Shown here one piece after another: positions 16,581 through 24,587 of a stretch of 64,000 nt of DNA (position 1 is the first letter of the stretch; each line of letters starts with the position of its first letter). The DNA lies in the NCBI RefSeq assembly GCF_000384115.1, contig NZ_KB913029.1:3261057-3325056 (forward strand), written 5' to 3'. The stretch is from Sporichthya polymorpha DSM 43042 (GTDB taxonomy: Bacteria; Actinomycetota; Actinomycetes; Sporichthyales; Sporichthyaceae). Position numbers and translations under genes: made by a program. The notes under the pieces are model-generated. The model was not told where the DNA came from, ran no database searches, and was given only the letters and a program-made list of their open reading frames with translations.

Positions 16581-18203
16581 ATGGGACGCATCGAGGGCGG
16601 TTGGACGGTCGGGCCGCAGACCAACGTGGTGGACGTCGTCGCGAACGCCGCGCAGCGGTTCGGGAACCGCACGTGGCTGGAGCTCTCCGGGGTGGCGCAC
16701 TCGTTCACCGAGGTCTGGGAGCGGTCGCTGCGCGTCGCGCGCGGGCTCCGCGAGCTCGGCGTCGGCCCCGGCGACACCGTCGCCGCGGTGCTCGACACCT
16801 CCGTCGACGCCGTCGCGGTCTGGTTCGGGGCCAACGCGCTCGGGGCGATCTGGGTCCCGGTCAACACCGCCTACAAGGGTGAGTACCTGCGCCACCAGCT
16901 CGCCGACAGCGGGGCCGGCGTCGTCGTCGCGGAGCCGGACCACGCCGATCGCGTCCTCGCCGTCGCCGACGAGCTGCCCGAGCTGCGCGTGCTCGTCCAA
17001 CGGGGCGGGGAGATCCCGGCGGGGTCGTCCGTGCGGATCGAGCCGATCGAGGCGCTGACGCAGGCGGATGCGCTGCCCGCAGCGGAGGCGCTTCGTCCCG
17101 CCCCGGGTGACCTGGCGCTGTTGATCTACACCTCCGGGACGACGGGGCCGTCCAAAGGCTGCATGCTCAGCCACAACTACGTCTGCAACGTGGCGCGTGG
17201 GTCGATGCGCAACCGCGTCGCCAGCGACGTGCTCTGGTCCCCGCTGCCGCTGTTCCACCTCAACGCAGCGGCGACGACCGTGCTCGCCTCCGCGATGCTC
17301 GGCAACACCGCGGCGATCTTCCCGCGGTTCTCGCTGTCGAACTTCTGGCCCGAGATCCACCGCACCGGCGCGACCGTCGTGACGCTGCTCGGAATGATGA
17401 TCCCGCTGATCGCCAAGATGGACGACACCCCGGAACTGCTGGCCTGCAAGGGGCAGATCCGCGTCGCGGGCGGGGCGCCGTACACCCCGGAGACCGCGCA
17501 GATCTGGCACGAGCGTTTCGGCGCGCAGCACGTCGGCAGCTCGGTGTTCGGCCTGACCGAGACCACGTTCCTGACCTGGACGCCCGAGGGCGTGAAGCAC
17601 CCGTGGGGCTCGGCGGGCACGTACAACGACGACTTCGACGTCCGCATCTTCGACGACAACGACAACGAACTGCCCGTCGGTGAGGTGGGGGAGATCGTCG
17701 CGCGGCCGCTGCGGCCTTACGTCATGTTCTCCGGGTACTGGCGCCGGCCCGAGGCGACGCAGGCCGTCATGCGGAACATGTGGTTCCACACCGGCGACCT
17801 GGGTCGGTTCGACGAGAACGGGTGGTTGTGGTTCGTCGACCGCAAGAAGGACTACCTACGCCGCGGCGGGGAGAACATCTCCTCGATGGAGGTCGAGGGC
17901 ACGTTCCGCAAGCACCCGGCGGTCGCGGACGTCGCCGCGCACGCGGTGCCGAGCGACCTGTCCGAGGACGAGCTGAAGATCACCGTCGTCCTGAGGGAGG
18001 GTCAGACCCTCGACCCGGCTGAGCTGTGCCGCTGGTCGCTGGACCAGCTGCCGTACTTCGCGGTCCCGCGGTACATCGAGTTCCGCGACGACCTCCCGCG
18101 CAACCCGACGAACAAGGTGCTCAAGTACCAGCTCCGCGACGAGGGCGTCACCGCGACGACCTGGGACCGGAACGCCTCCGACATCGTCCTGAGCAAGCGC
18201 TGA
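16581..18203 (+). CDS. AMP-dependent acyl-CoA synthetase/ligase
   Basis: 540 residues, full-length ANL enzyme. Phosphate loop LLIYTSGTTGPSKGCMLSH near residue 177, FGLTETT near 322, MWFHTGDLGRFDENGWLWFVDRKKDYLRRGGENIS near 398-435, and the carboxy-terminal catalytic Lys in NPTNKVLKYQL. It resembles crotonobetaine/carnitine-CoA-ligase-like and FadD17-type proteins, which activate medium or polycyclic carboxylic acids. TGATG couples it to the kinase-like gene that follows. It is divergent from the epimerase-fusion operon across a shared regulatory gap. Confidence 0.88.
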   Translation: MGRIEGGWTVGPQTNVVDVVANAAQRFGNRTWLELSGVAHSFTEVWERSLRVARGLRELGVGPGDTVAAVLDTSVDAVAVWFGANALGAIWVPVNTAYKGEYLRHQLADSGAGVVVAEPDHADRVLAVADELPELRVLVQRGGEIPAGSSVRIEPIEALTQADALPAAEALRPAPGDLALLIYTSGTTGPSKGCMLSHNYVCNVARGSMRNRVASDVLWSPLPLFHLNAAATTVLASAMLGNTAAIFPRFSLSNFWPEIHRTGATVVTLLGMMIPLIAKMDDTPELLACKGQIRVAGGAPYTPETAQIWHERFGAQHVGSSVFGLTETTFLTWTPEGVKHPWGSAGTYNDDFDVRIFDDNDNELPVGEVGEIVARPLRPYVMFSGYWRRPEATQAVMRNMWFHTGDLGRFDENGWLWFVDRKKDYLRRGGENISSMEVEGTFRKHPAVADVAAHAVPSDLSEDELKITVVLREGQTLDPAELCRWSLDQLPYFAVPRYIEFRDDLPRNPTNKVLKYQLRDEGVTATTWDRNASDIVLSKR

Positions 18204-19209
18204 TGAACCTCGAATCCCTGCGTTCCGCCGCCCGTTCGACGGCAGCTCCGGCACCACGGACCGGCGGCGGCTCGGCGTCATCTGGAACGACGCCGGCGTC
18301 GCCGCCGGTCTGCCGGCCTCGCTGTACGTCAAGAGCACGCCGCTCTCGGCGAAGAACCGCACGATGGTCGCCTCGCTCGACATGGCGGTCAACGAGGTGC
18401 ACTTCTACCGCGAGGTGGCGCCGCAGCTCGGGGACCTGGTGCCGGCGGCGTACTGGACCTGGGCCGGCAACGGCGCGCGGCACCTGCTCGTGCTGGAGGA
18501 CCTGACGGCTCGTCAGTGCGTTCCGATGGCGCTGGGGTCGGACTGCGACCTCGCCCACGCCGAGGCGATGATGGACTGCTTCGCCAAGCTCCACGCGACG
18601 CACTGGGCGGACCCGCGCCTCGGCACCGCGTGGCCCTGGGCCCGCACGTGGTCCCGGCGCCCCGGCTACGGGGTCCTCAAGACGTTCTACAAGCAGGGCC
18701 GCGCGGGCGCGCTGAAGAAGGGCGAGAACGTCACGCCCGCGGTGCGCCGTCTGGTCGACGTTCTGAACTCCAAGTCGACGCAGTACCGGGAGTTCGAGGT
18801 CGGCCCGCTGACGCTGCTGCACGGCGACTCGCACCTCGGCAACACGTTCCGCATGCCCGACGGCCGCGGCGGCCTGCTCGACTGGCAGGTCGTCTGGCAG
18901 GGCCCGGGCCTGCGCGAGGTCACGTACTTCTGCGTCACCGGGCTGGAGGCGGACCTGCGTTCGACCCACGAGCGCGCCCTGCTCGAGCGGTACCTCGAGG
19001 GCCTGCGCTCCCACGGCGTCCGGGACGTCGACTCCCTGGACCGCGCCTTCTCCCGCTACCGCCTCTTCGCCGGCGAGGCCTGGGACGCCGCCGCGATGAC
19101 CGTCGCCTGGCCCGGACTCCAGGCCCCCGAGAACGTCAAGGCCAGCTGGCGCCGCTCCTCCGCCGCCGTCGAGGACCTCGACACCGCCGCCGCCGTCGCC
19201 CGCCTCTGA
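18203..19209 (+). CDS. Aminoglycoside/ecdysteroid-kinase-like phosphotransferase with an apparent N-terminal frameshift
   Basis: The ATG at 18203 overlaps the ligase stop (TGATG), but its frame gives only ~11 plausible residues before turning into low-complexity Pro/Ala/Arg. The conserved chain resumes in another frame from about 18235 (FDGSSGTTDRRRL, then GLPASLYVKSTPLSAKNRTM) and runs to 19209. Restoring one base near 18233-18235 would join them. Kinase motifs are intact: a Gly/Ser-rich loop, LVLEDLT, LTLLHGDSHLGN (catalytic Asp and Asn) and LLDWQ (metal-binding Asp). It probably phosphorylates a hydroxyl on a small lipophilic molecule or hydroxyacyl-CoA. It could be a sequencing error, a real lesion, or a short form starting at ATG 18364 that lacks the ATP loop. 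Confidence 0.65.
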
Positions 19210-19213
19210 CGAC

Positions 19214-19263
19214 AAGAAAGGGTGACACCCCTTACTGACGAGTAAGGGGTGTCACCCTTTCTT
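19214..19263. terminator. 50-bp palindromic bidirectional terminator, copy 2 of the dispersed element
   Basis: AAGAAAGGGTGACACCCC-TTACT on the left arm and AGTAAGGGGTGTCACCCTTTCTT on the right, around a GACG centre. It lies between the convergent kinase-like gene and enoyl-CoA hydratase gene and ends in a short T run, then TTTTCCACAG, which also recurs near 44870. Confidence 0.75.
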
Positions 19264-19277
19264 TTCCACAGGCGGGG

Positions 19278-20054
19278 TCAGCGCAGGGTCCACGTGGGCT
19301 TGGTGAAGGTCGCGCGATCGACCTGGGCCGTGGCGATCGGGTTGCCGATCTGGGTGTAGGCGAGGCCGTGGGCCTGGGCGACGGAACGGGCGAGGTCGAG
19401 GGACTCCCACACCGCGCGGACGGTGCCCTGGACGGCGGCGGGGGGCTTGGCGGCGATCGCGGCGGCGAGGGCGTGCGCCCGCTCCCAGAGCTGCTCGCGC
19501 GGGACGACCTCGGTGACGAGCCCGATCTGCAGCGCCCGCTCGGCGGACATGCGCTCGTCGAGGCCGAGCAGCGCGATGCGCAGGGTGTCGCCGAGGTTGA
19601 TCCGGCGGGCGAGGCCGATCGGCTCCAGCGCCGCGGTCAGCCCGTACGAGACGTGCGGATCGAAGAACTGCGTGTCCTCGGCGCACAGGATGAGATCCGC
19701 CTCGTTCAGCCAGTAGAAGGCGCCGCCGGCGGTCATCCCGTGGCAGGCCGCGATCACCGGTTTCCACACCAGGTTGGCCTTCGGCCCGAGCGCGGTACCG
19801 GGGTCGCGCTGGCTCCACGGGTTCTCCGGGAAGTCGAGGCCCTCCTGAACGTCGACGCCGGTGCAGAACGCGCGGTCGCCGGCCGCGCGCAGGACGACGG
19901 TGTGGATGTCGTCGTCGAGGCGCACGCGCTCCCATGCGGCGACGAAGTCCGCGAGCATCGCCTCGTTGAACGCGTTCAGCTTCTCCGGCCGGTTCAACGT
20001 GATCGTCGCGACGTGGTCGGTGCCGACGTCGAACAGGATCGTCTCGTAGCTCAT
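19278..20054 (-). CDS. Enoyl-CoA hydratase/isomerase family protein
   Basis: 258 residues, crotonase fold. ITLNRPEKLNAFNEAM near residue 17, AFCTGVDVQEG near 60 (acyl-CoA oxyanion-hole region), PVIAACHGMTAGGAFYWLNEADLIL near 95, and a family-like carboxy-terminus. The usual second catalytic Glu of true hydratases is not obvious, so it may be an isomerase, hydrolase or hydratase. ATG 20054 is the first start matching the family N-terminus. It follows the thiolase-like gene by 28 bp in a leftward unit with DUF35 and SCP-x genes. Confidence 0.85.
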   Translation of the reverse strand: MSYETILFDVGTDHVATITLNRPEKLNAFNEAMLADFVAAWERVRLDDDIHTVVLRAAGDRAFCTGVDVQEGLDFPENPWSQRDPGTALGPKANLVWKPVIAACHGMTAGGAFYWLNEADLILCAEDTQFFDPHVSYGLTAALEPIGLARRINLGDTLRIALLGLDERMSAERALQIGLVTEVVPREQLWERAHALAAAIAAKPPAAVQGTVRAVWESLDLARSVAQAHGLAYTQIGNPIATAQVDRATFTKPTWTLR

Positions 20055-20082
20055 GCGCAGTGTCCTTCGACTTTCTTCGACG

Positions 20083-21264
20083 TCAGCGTTCGCGGGTGAG
20101 GAGCAGGGCGCCGGCGAGCGGACCGCCACCGGCGGCGACGACGGCGACCTCGGCGGCGAAGACCTGCCGGTGGCCGGCCTCACCGCGGAGCTGCAGGCAC
20201 GCCTCGTGCAGGTGGCCGAAGCCGTGGAGGCGGCCGGCCGAGAGCTGCCCGCCTGACGTGTTCACCGGTAGGTCACCGCCGACGTCGATGCGCGTCCCGC
20301 CCTCGACGAACGGGCCGGCCTCACCGCGCGGTACGAGGCCGAGAGCCTCCAGCCACATCAGCGTGAAGATCGTGAAGCCGTCGTAGAGCTGGGCGCAGTC
20401 GACGTCGGAGGGCTGCAGGTCGGTGCGGGTCCACAGGTCGCGGCCGACCTCGGTGGCCATCATCTCGGCGCCGTCGCCGTAGGAGAACCAGTCCGGCCGG
20501 CCGCCGAGTGCGCTGCTCAACGCCTCGATGCGGACGCCCGGCGCGTTCAGTCCTGACGTGGCGTCAGCCCGGGACACGATGAACGCGGTCGATCCGTCGA
20601 CGGGGACGTCGCAGTCGTACAGCCCGAGGGGTTCGGCGATCGGGCGGGCCGCGAGGTAGTCCTCGAGCGTCAGCGGGTCGGTGTACACGGCCTTCGGGTT
20701 CAGGCCGGCGTACTGCCGCTGGATGACGGCGAGCCAACCGAGTTGCTCGCGGGTCGTCCCGAAGTCGTGCATGTGCCGGGTCGCGTACAGGGCGGCCCAC
20801 GTCGCGGCGGACATCGCGCCGAACGGGACGAGGTAGGAGGTCCAGCCGCTGACGCGGGCCGAACCGGAACCGACGACCGACGCCCGCCGGCCCTGCGCCA
20901 GCGTCGTCGCCGTCGACTCCCACACGGTCCGGAAGACGAGGACGTGCCGCGCGAGCCCGGCCTCGACGGCGGCGACCGCGTTCATCACGGCCCCGAGCTG
21001 CCCCGCGGTCTCGGACCCGCCGGAGAACCAGCGCACGTTCAGGCCGAAGGCGTCGACGACGTCGAACACACCGGCGCCGGAGAAGCCCGGCGCGGGGGAG
21101 TGGGCCCCGGGCCAGGTGCTGACGCCGTCGATGTCGGCGCGGTCGAGCCCGGCGTCGGCGAGGGCCGCGAGGACGGCCTCGCTGGTCAGCGACATCCCCG
21201 AGCGGCCGAGCCGGCGGCCGACCTCCGACTGCCCGACACCGGTGAGAACGGCATTGGTCGTCAT
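20083..21264 (-). CDS. SCP-x/lipid-transfer thiolase-like protein without nucleophilic Cys (Ltp2-like)
   Basis: 393 residues of the thiolase/SCP-x lineage. The segment where true thiolases have the acyl-accepting Cys reads WFSGGSETAGQL here, with no Cys. Later family motifs are kept: CAQLYDGFTIF with the Tyr used by Ltp2-type retro-aldolases, and LPVNTSGGQLSAGRLHGFGH. Together with the adjoining DUF35 protein (ATGA overlap), this matches the Ltp2-ChsH2(DUF35) aldolase arrangement that cleaves beta-hydroxyacyl-CoA side chains of steroids. The retro-aldol reaction is inferred from family knowledge; the substrate may differ. Confidence 0.82.
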   Translation of the reverse strand: MTTNAVLTGVGQSEVGRRLGRSGMSLTSEAVLAALADAGLDRADIDGVSTWPGAHSPAPGFSGAGVFDVVDAFGLNVRWFSGGSETAGQLGAVMNAVAAVEAGLARHVLVFRTVWESTATTLAQGRRASVVGSGSARVSGWTSYLVPFGAMSAATWAALYATRHMHDFGTTREQLGWLAVIQRQYAGLNPKAVYTDPLTLEDYLAARPIAEPLGLYDCDVPVDGSTAFIVSRADATSGLNAPGVRIEALSSALGGRPDWFSYGDGAEMMATEVGRDLWTRTDLQPSDVDCAQLYDGFTIFTLMWLEALGLVPRGEAGPFVEGGTRIDVGGDLPVNTSGGQLSAGRLHGFGHLHEACLQLRGEAGHRQVFAAEVAVVAAGGGPLAGALLLTRER

Positions 21265-21692
21265 GCCGGCTCCTGCGGAGTGAAGAGCGGGAGCCACACG
21301 TCCTCGTGCTGGGAGAAGACGACCCGCACCGGCAGGCCGACCCGCACGTCGGCGGGCTCGACGCCGGTCAGCCGGGTCACGAGGCGCAGGCCGGGCTCGT
21401 CGTCGAGCTCGACGACGGCCACCACGAACGGCACCGCCATCCCCGGCATCCAGGGCTGGTGGTTGACCGTGAAGGAGAACACCGTGCCGGTGCCGGCCGC
21501 GACCGCGGGGACGACGTCGGTGGACAGGCAGTGTCGGCAGACCGGGACCGGCGGGTGCAGCCACCGGCGGCACCCGCCGCACCGGCTGATGCGGAGCTCG
21601 CCGGTCTCGCCGCCGGTCCAGAACGCTCGGTTGTCGAGTTCCAGCTCCGGCAGCGGGGGATGGCCGGGGCCGTCCGGCGGCGGGGAAGCCAT
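21261..21692 (-). CDS. DUF35 OB-fold Zn-ribbon protein
   Basis: 143 residues. A rubredoxin-like zinc ribbon (CGGC ... CRHC) at about residues 38-55 is followed by an OB fold that binds acyl-CoA, the standard partner of SCP-x thiolases and Ltp2 aldolases. The ATG at 21692 is preferred over a TTG six bases upstream because it lies exactly 7 nt after a TACCAT -10 box (leaderless). The stop overlaps the thiolase-like start (ATGA), so a stoichiometric complex is likely. It is divergent from the GntR gene at 21775. Confidence 0.86.
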   Translation of the reverse strand: MASPPPDGPGHPPLPELELDNRAFWTGGETGELRISRCGGCRRWLHPPVPVCRHCLSTDVVPAVAAGTGTVFSFTVNHQPWMPGMAVPFVVAVVELDDEPGLRLVTRLTGVEPADVRVGLPVRVVFSQHEDVWLPLFTPQEPA

Positions 21693-21699
21693 GCCCAAG

Positions 21700-21714
21700 A
21701 TGGTAGATGATTTT
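21700..21714 (-). promoter_or_regulatory. Leaderless promoter with AATCAT-type element (DUF35/thiolase operon)
   Basis: Read on the minus strand: AAAATCATCTACCAT, 7 nt, ATG (21692). TACCAT is the -10 box. The AATCAT-C-TAC core is the same as in front of the SDR at 26058 and the genes at 37178 and 38142. The 83-bp divergent gap also serves the GntR gene at 21775. Confidence 0.55.
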
Positions 21715-21774
21715 CGGAGATTGGCCGCTACGCTGGAGGCGCGGCCGCGCTGGGCGCCGTCAGGGAGGTGAGCG

Positions 21775-22551
21775 GTGAGTCAGGACTTCCCTGACCTCGG
21801 CGCCGACCCGATGCGTGTCCCCAAGGTAGCGGAGCTGGTCGCCCAGGACCTGCGCCGGCGCATTGCGTCGGGCGCGTTCGCCGAGTCCGGCGAGCTTCCG
21901 CCGGGCACCGTGCTCATGCAGGCCTACGGCGTCTCCCGCCCCACGCTGCGCGAGGCCTACCGGATCCTGGAGTCCGAGAACCTGGTCGAGGTCGGCCGCG
22001 GCGGGCACGACGCGTTCGTCCGCCAGCCGTCGATCAAGGTCGCCGGCCGGTATGCCGGCGTCCACCTGCAGATGCGCGGGACGACGCTGCTCGACGTCGA
22101 GCGGGCGCGCGCGGTCGTCGAGCCCCCGGCCGCGGGGATGCTCGCGGCCCGTGGTGGCGACCCCGAGGTCCGCAAGGCCCTGCAGGAGGCTCTGCAGCGC
22201 GAGCGCGACTCCCTCGACGACCCGGCCGCGTTCAGCCATGCGAGCTTCGCCTTCCACGACCTCGTCGTCGAGCTCTCGGGGAACGTGACGCTGCACGCCG
22301 TCTTCGGTGTCCTCGGTGACGTGGTGCAGCGGCACACCGACGTCCGCGTCGCGGAGGAGACCCAGGTCTCGCCGGCCGCGACCGACCGGGCCGCGCTGAT
22401 GAAAGGTCACCGCGCGCACGTGCGGTTCGTCGAGCACGTCGAGGCCGAGGACGTCGCCGCCGCGACGGCGCTGTGGCGCACGCACGTCGAGGCGGTCAGT
22501 CACGCACTGGGCTCCGACACCGATCCGCGCGGCGTCGTGGACCTGTTCTGA
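21775..22551 (+). CDS. GntR-family regulator, FadR/FCD subfamily
   Basis: 258 residues. Winged HTH (MQAYGVSRPTLREAYRILESENLVEVGRGGHDAFV, residues ~43-78) then an FCD domain (SFAFHDLVVELSGNVTLH). GTG 21775 is preceded by GGGAGG. It is divergent from the DUF35/thiolase/hydratase operon, which it probably controls, and is followed 10 bp later by a related GntR gene, so the two may form a heteromeric or cross-regulating pair. The effector is unknown, probably an acyl-CoA or organic acid. Confidence 0.87.
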   Translation: MSQDFPDLGADPMRVPKVAELVAQDLRRRIASGAFAESGELPPGTVLMQAYGVSRPTLREAYRILESENLVEVGRGGHDAFVRQPSIKVAGRYAGVHLQMRGTTLLDVERARAVVEPPAAGMLAARGGDPEVRKALQEALQRERDSLDDPAAFSHASFAFHDLVVELSGNVTLHAVFGVLGDVVQRHTDVRVAEETQVSPAATDRAALMKGHRAHVRFVEHVEAEDVAAATALWRTHVEAVSHALGSDTDPRGVVDLF

Positions 22552-22561
22552 GGGACCGTCA

Positions 22562-23293
22562 ATGACTGAGATCGTCCCTCTGCACTCGACCGGCGCGGAC
22601 CGGCTCGCCTCGCAGCTGCGCCGCCAGATCGTCACGGGCGAGCTGACCGTCGGCGAGCGCCTCCCGCCCGAGCCCGAACTCCGCGAGCGCTTCGGCGCTT
22701 CGCGCGCGACGCTGCGTGCGGCGCTCGTCGTGCTGGAGTCCGAGGGCCTGATCAAGGTGCACCGCGGCGCCCGCGGCGGCATCGAGGTGACCCAGCCCGA
22801 CATCGGCACCGCCGCCCGCTACTTCGGCCTGATTCTCCAGTCGCGCTCGGCGTCGGTCGCGGACTACCAGGCCGCGCGTGTCGCGCTGGAGCCGCCGCTG
22901 GCCCGTATGGTCGCCGAGCGCGCGGCGAACGGCGCCGGCGTGGACGTCGTCGCCGCCCTCGAAGCCGCGATCGAGGCGGAGAAGGCCGACGGCGTTCTTG
23001 GCGCCCGTGCGGCGCTGACCTTCCACGCCGAGGTGGCCGCCCTCTCGGGCTCGACGTCCCTCGCCCTCGCGATGGACCTGCTCACCGGCGCGACCTCTCA
23101 TCTGTACGAGGCCCAGCTCGCCGCCGAGCCCCGCCGCAACGGCCGCGCCCACCGGGCCCACGAGGAGCTGCTGGAGAAGGTCCGCGCCGGTGACGCCGAC
23201 GGCGCGGAGGAGGTCTGGCGCGCCCACGTCGAGGAGATCGAGACCCGCCTCCTCAAGGGCGGCAAGGCCCGCACCGCGCCTCTCTTCGAGTAG
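22562..23293 (+). CDS. GntR-family regulator, FadR/FCD subfamily (tandem paralogue)
   Basis: 243 residues. Winged HTH with ELRERFGASRATLRAALVVLESEGLIKVHRGARGG (residues ~37-72) and an FCD domain (ALTFHAEVAALSGSTSLA). It is co-transcribed with the GntR gene just upstream and similar over its whole length, so the pair probably arose by tandem duplication. It ends in front of the palindromic repeat island at 23312-23484. Target not identified. Confidence 0.87.
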   Translation: MTEIVPLHSTGADRLASQLRRQIVTGELTVGERLPPEPELRERFGASRATLRAALVVLESEGLIKVHRGARGGIEVTQPDIGTAARYFGLILQSRSASVADYQAARVALEPPLARMVAERAANGAGVDVVAALEAAIEAEKADGVLGARAALTFHAEVAALSGSTSLALAMDLLTGATSHLYEAQLAAEPRRNGRAHRAHEELLEKVRAGDADGAEEVWRAHVEEIETRLLKGGKARTAPLFE

Positions 23294-23311
23294 CGGCCCG
23301 CCGGCCGCCCT

Positions 23312-23484
23312 GACACTCCGCTCATGCATGAGCGGAGTGTCGATTTTCGGGCGTCGGGTGTCCGATTTTCGACCTCCCGCTCATGCATGAGCAGGATGCG
23401 GCCGTGTCCGCTACTCATGCATGAGCGGGGTGTCGATTTTCGGGCGTCGGGTGTCCGATTTTCGACCTCCTGCTCATGCATGAG
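23312..23484. repeat. Tandem 93-bp repeat with CTCATGCATGAG palindromes
   Basis: Four copies of CTCATGCATGAG at 23321, 23380, 23414 and 23473. A-to-C and B-to-D spacing is exactly 93 bp, so a block of about 71 bp is duplicated. The first copy is the centre of a 30-bp perfect palindrome (23312-23341). Each block also contains the mirrored phrases TCGATTTTCGGG and CCGATTTTCGA. It fills the gap between the convergent GntR and DUF7064-like genes. It may terminate transcription, bind a protein, or be a REP-like element. The remaining gap to 23532 is a G/C-rich stretch with no recognisable feature. Confidence 0.75.
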
Positions 23485-23532
23485 CAGCGGGCGCCGTCGC
23501 CGCCACGGGCGGGGGCGGGGGCGGGGGTGCTG

Positions 23533-24498
23533 CTACATCAGGACGTCGGTGAGGCGGCCGTTGTAGGTCTCCATGAGGGCCTCGGTGGCGACGGGGCGAC
23601 GGGTCTCGCCCGCGCGGACGACCCAGCCCTGGATGCGGCGGTGGCCCTCGGGGAGGTCGGCGCGGATCGGGTCGCGGTAGCACTGAGGGTGGGCGGTCCA
23701 GATCCAGGTCTCGCCGCCGCCGGAGTAACGGACCTCGACCGGGTAGTCGTCGACGATGCGCACCGCCACGTCGATGTCGCGCAGCACGATCGGCTCCCCG
23801 TCGGTCCGGTGGATCAGGAGGATGTCGAAACCCTCGGTGCCCCAGACCAGATGCCCGGCGTGGACGGTGCCGTCCTCGAACTCGGTCGCGAACGCGACCC
23901 ACGCGGCCTGCAGGTCGGTGATGTACGCGCTGCGGATGAAGTCCTGGTCCGCCGGCATGTGCATCGAGTCGTGGAAGAACAGCCCGCGCACCGGCTGGCC
24001 CTTGATCGTCCCGGTCCCGCGGAACAGTCGTGAGGTGTAGACGAGCGGCTCGGCGGCGTCCGGCATGAAGAACTGGATCGCGGGGCCGACGAGTTCACCG
24101 TGGACGTCGAGGAACCCGGGCTCGGTCCAGCGGAACTCCGGCCCGTTCGTCGCGAGGACGGGGGAGCCGTCCGCGCGCCAGGTCCCGGTCCAGCCGTCGC
24201 GCTTCTCGGTCTCGACCGGCCCGACGTCGCACGCCTCGCCCTCCGGCGCCCAGACGAAGTCCACCGCGTCGCGCGCTTCCGACAGGTGCATCCGCCGACT
24301 CACGGACTCGTACGCCCCGCGGATCGGCCACCAGTACGTGCCGTCCTCGGCGCGCAGGGTCCCGTACGCGTAGGCCATGTTCATCGGCAGGCCGAGGATC
24401 GGCCCCCACTGGCTGTGGCCGTCGGGCTCCACCATCCCGCCGACGGGCTGGAAGCCGAAACGGCCGCTCGGACGGACGGGGGAGTTCTGCCGGCCCAT
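23533..24498 (-). CDS. DUF7064-like hypothetical protein
   Basis: 321 residues, no signal peptide. Shared family features: an early YAYGTLRAEDGTYWWP segment, central EPLVYTSRLFRGTGTIKGQPVRGLFFHD, AWVAFATEFEDGTVHAGHL and a terminal RRIQGWVVRAGETRRP. It is closest in layout to the paralogue at 28783-29763. ATG 24498 has GGAGG at good spacing; a TTG at 24504 is less likely. It is divergent from a TetR gene with a 22-bp palindrome between them, repeating the arrangement at 2.2 kb. Biochemical role unknown, perhaps binding or acting on a lipophilic metabolite. Confidence 0.72.
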   Translation of the reverse strand: MGRQNSPVRPSGRFGFQPVGGMVEPDGHSQWGPILGLPMNMAYAYGTLRAEDGTYWWPIRGAYESVSRRMHLSEARDAVDFVWAPEGEACDVGPVETEKRDGWTGTWRADGSPVLATNGPEFRWTEPGFLDVHGELVGPAIQFFMPDAAEPLVYTSRLFRGTGTIKGQPVRGLFFHDSMHMPADQDFIRSAYITDLQAAWVAFATEFEDGTVHAGHLVWGTEGFDILLIHRTDGEPIVLRDIDVAVRIVDDYPVEVRYSGGGETWIWTAHPQCYRDPIRADLPEGHRRIQGWVVRAGETRRPVATEALMETYNGRLTDVLM

Positions 24499-24532
24499 GG
24501 ACAACGCCTCCGATGACGGATCGCCAGGTCAG

Positions 24533-24554
24533 TAATATACCTGCGGGTATATTA
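24533..24554. promoter_or_regulatory. 22-bp near-perfect palindromic operator between DUF7064-like and TetR genes
   Basis: TAATATACC-TGCG-GGTATATTA: both 9-bp arms are exactly complementary and only one central pair is mismatched. AT-rich and centred in the 89-bp divergent gap, it is ideally placed to repress both directions. Confidence 0.75.
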
Positions 24555-24587
24555 GAGAGCGGTCCCGACGACGGCAAGGGTGTGCAG

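Noticed and set aside
18364-19209. Kinase-like gene starting normally at ATG 18364
   Set aside because: Clearly conserved kinase N-lobe sequence (GSSGTTDRRRL, LYVKSTPLSAKNRT) lies upstream in the same frame, so this start would remove the ATP loop. A frameshift is the better explanation.
23312-23484. Possible CRISPR array
   Set aside because: Only two repeated blocks, the repeats are palindromes, the intervening sequence is itself repeated, and no cas gene is near.
23324-23566. Open frame across the palindromic repeat island
   Set aside because: Its translation simply repeats the DNA repeat (MHERSVDFRAS twice) with no ribosome site. The DNA symmetry, not the protein, is the signal.
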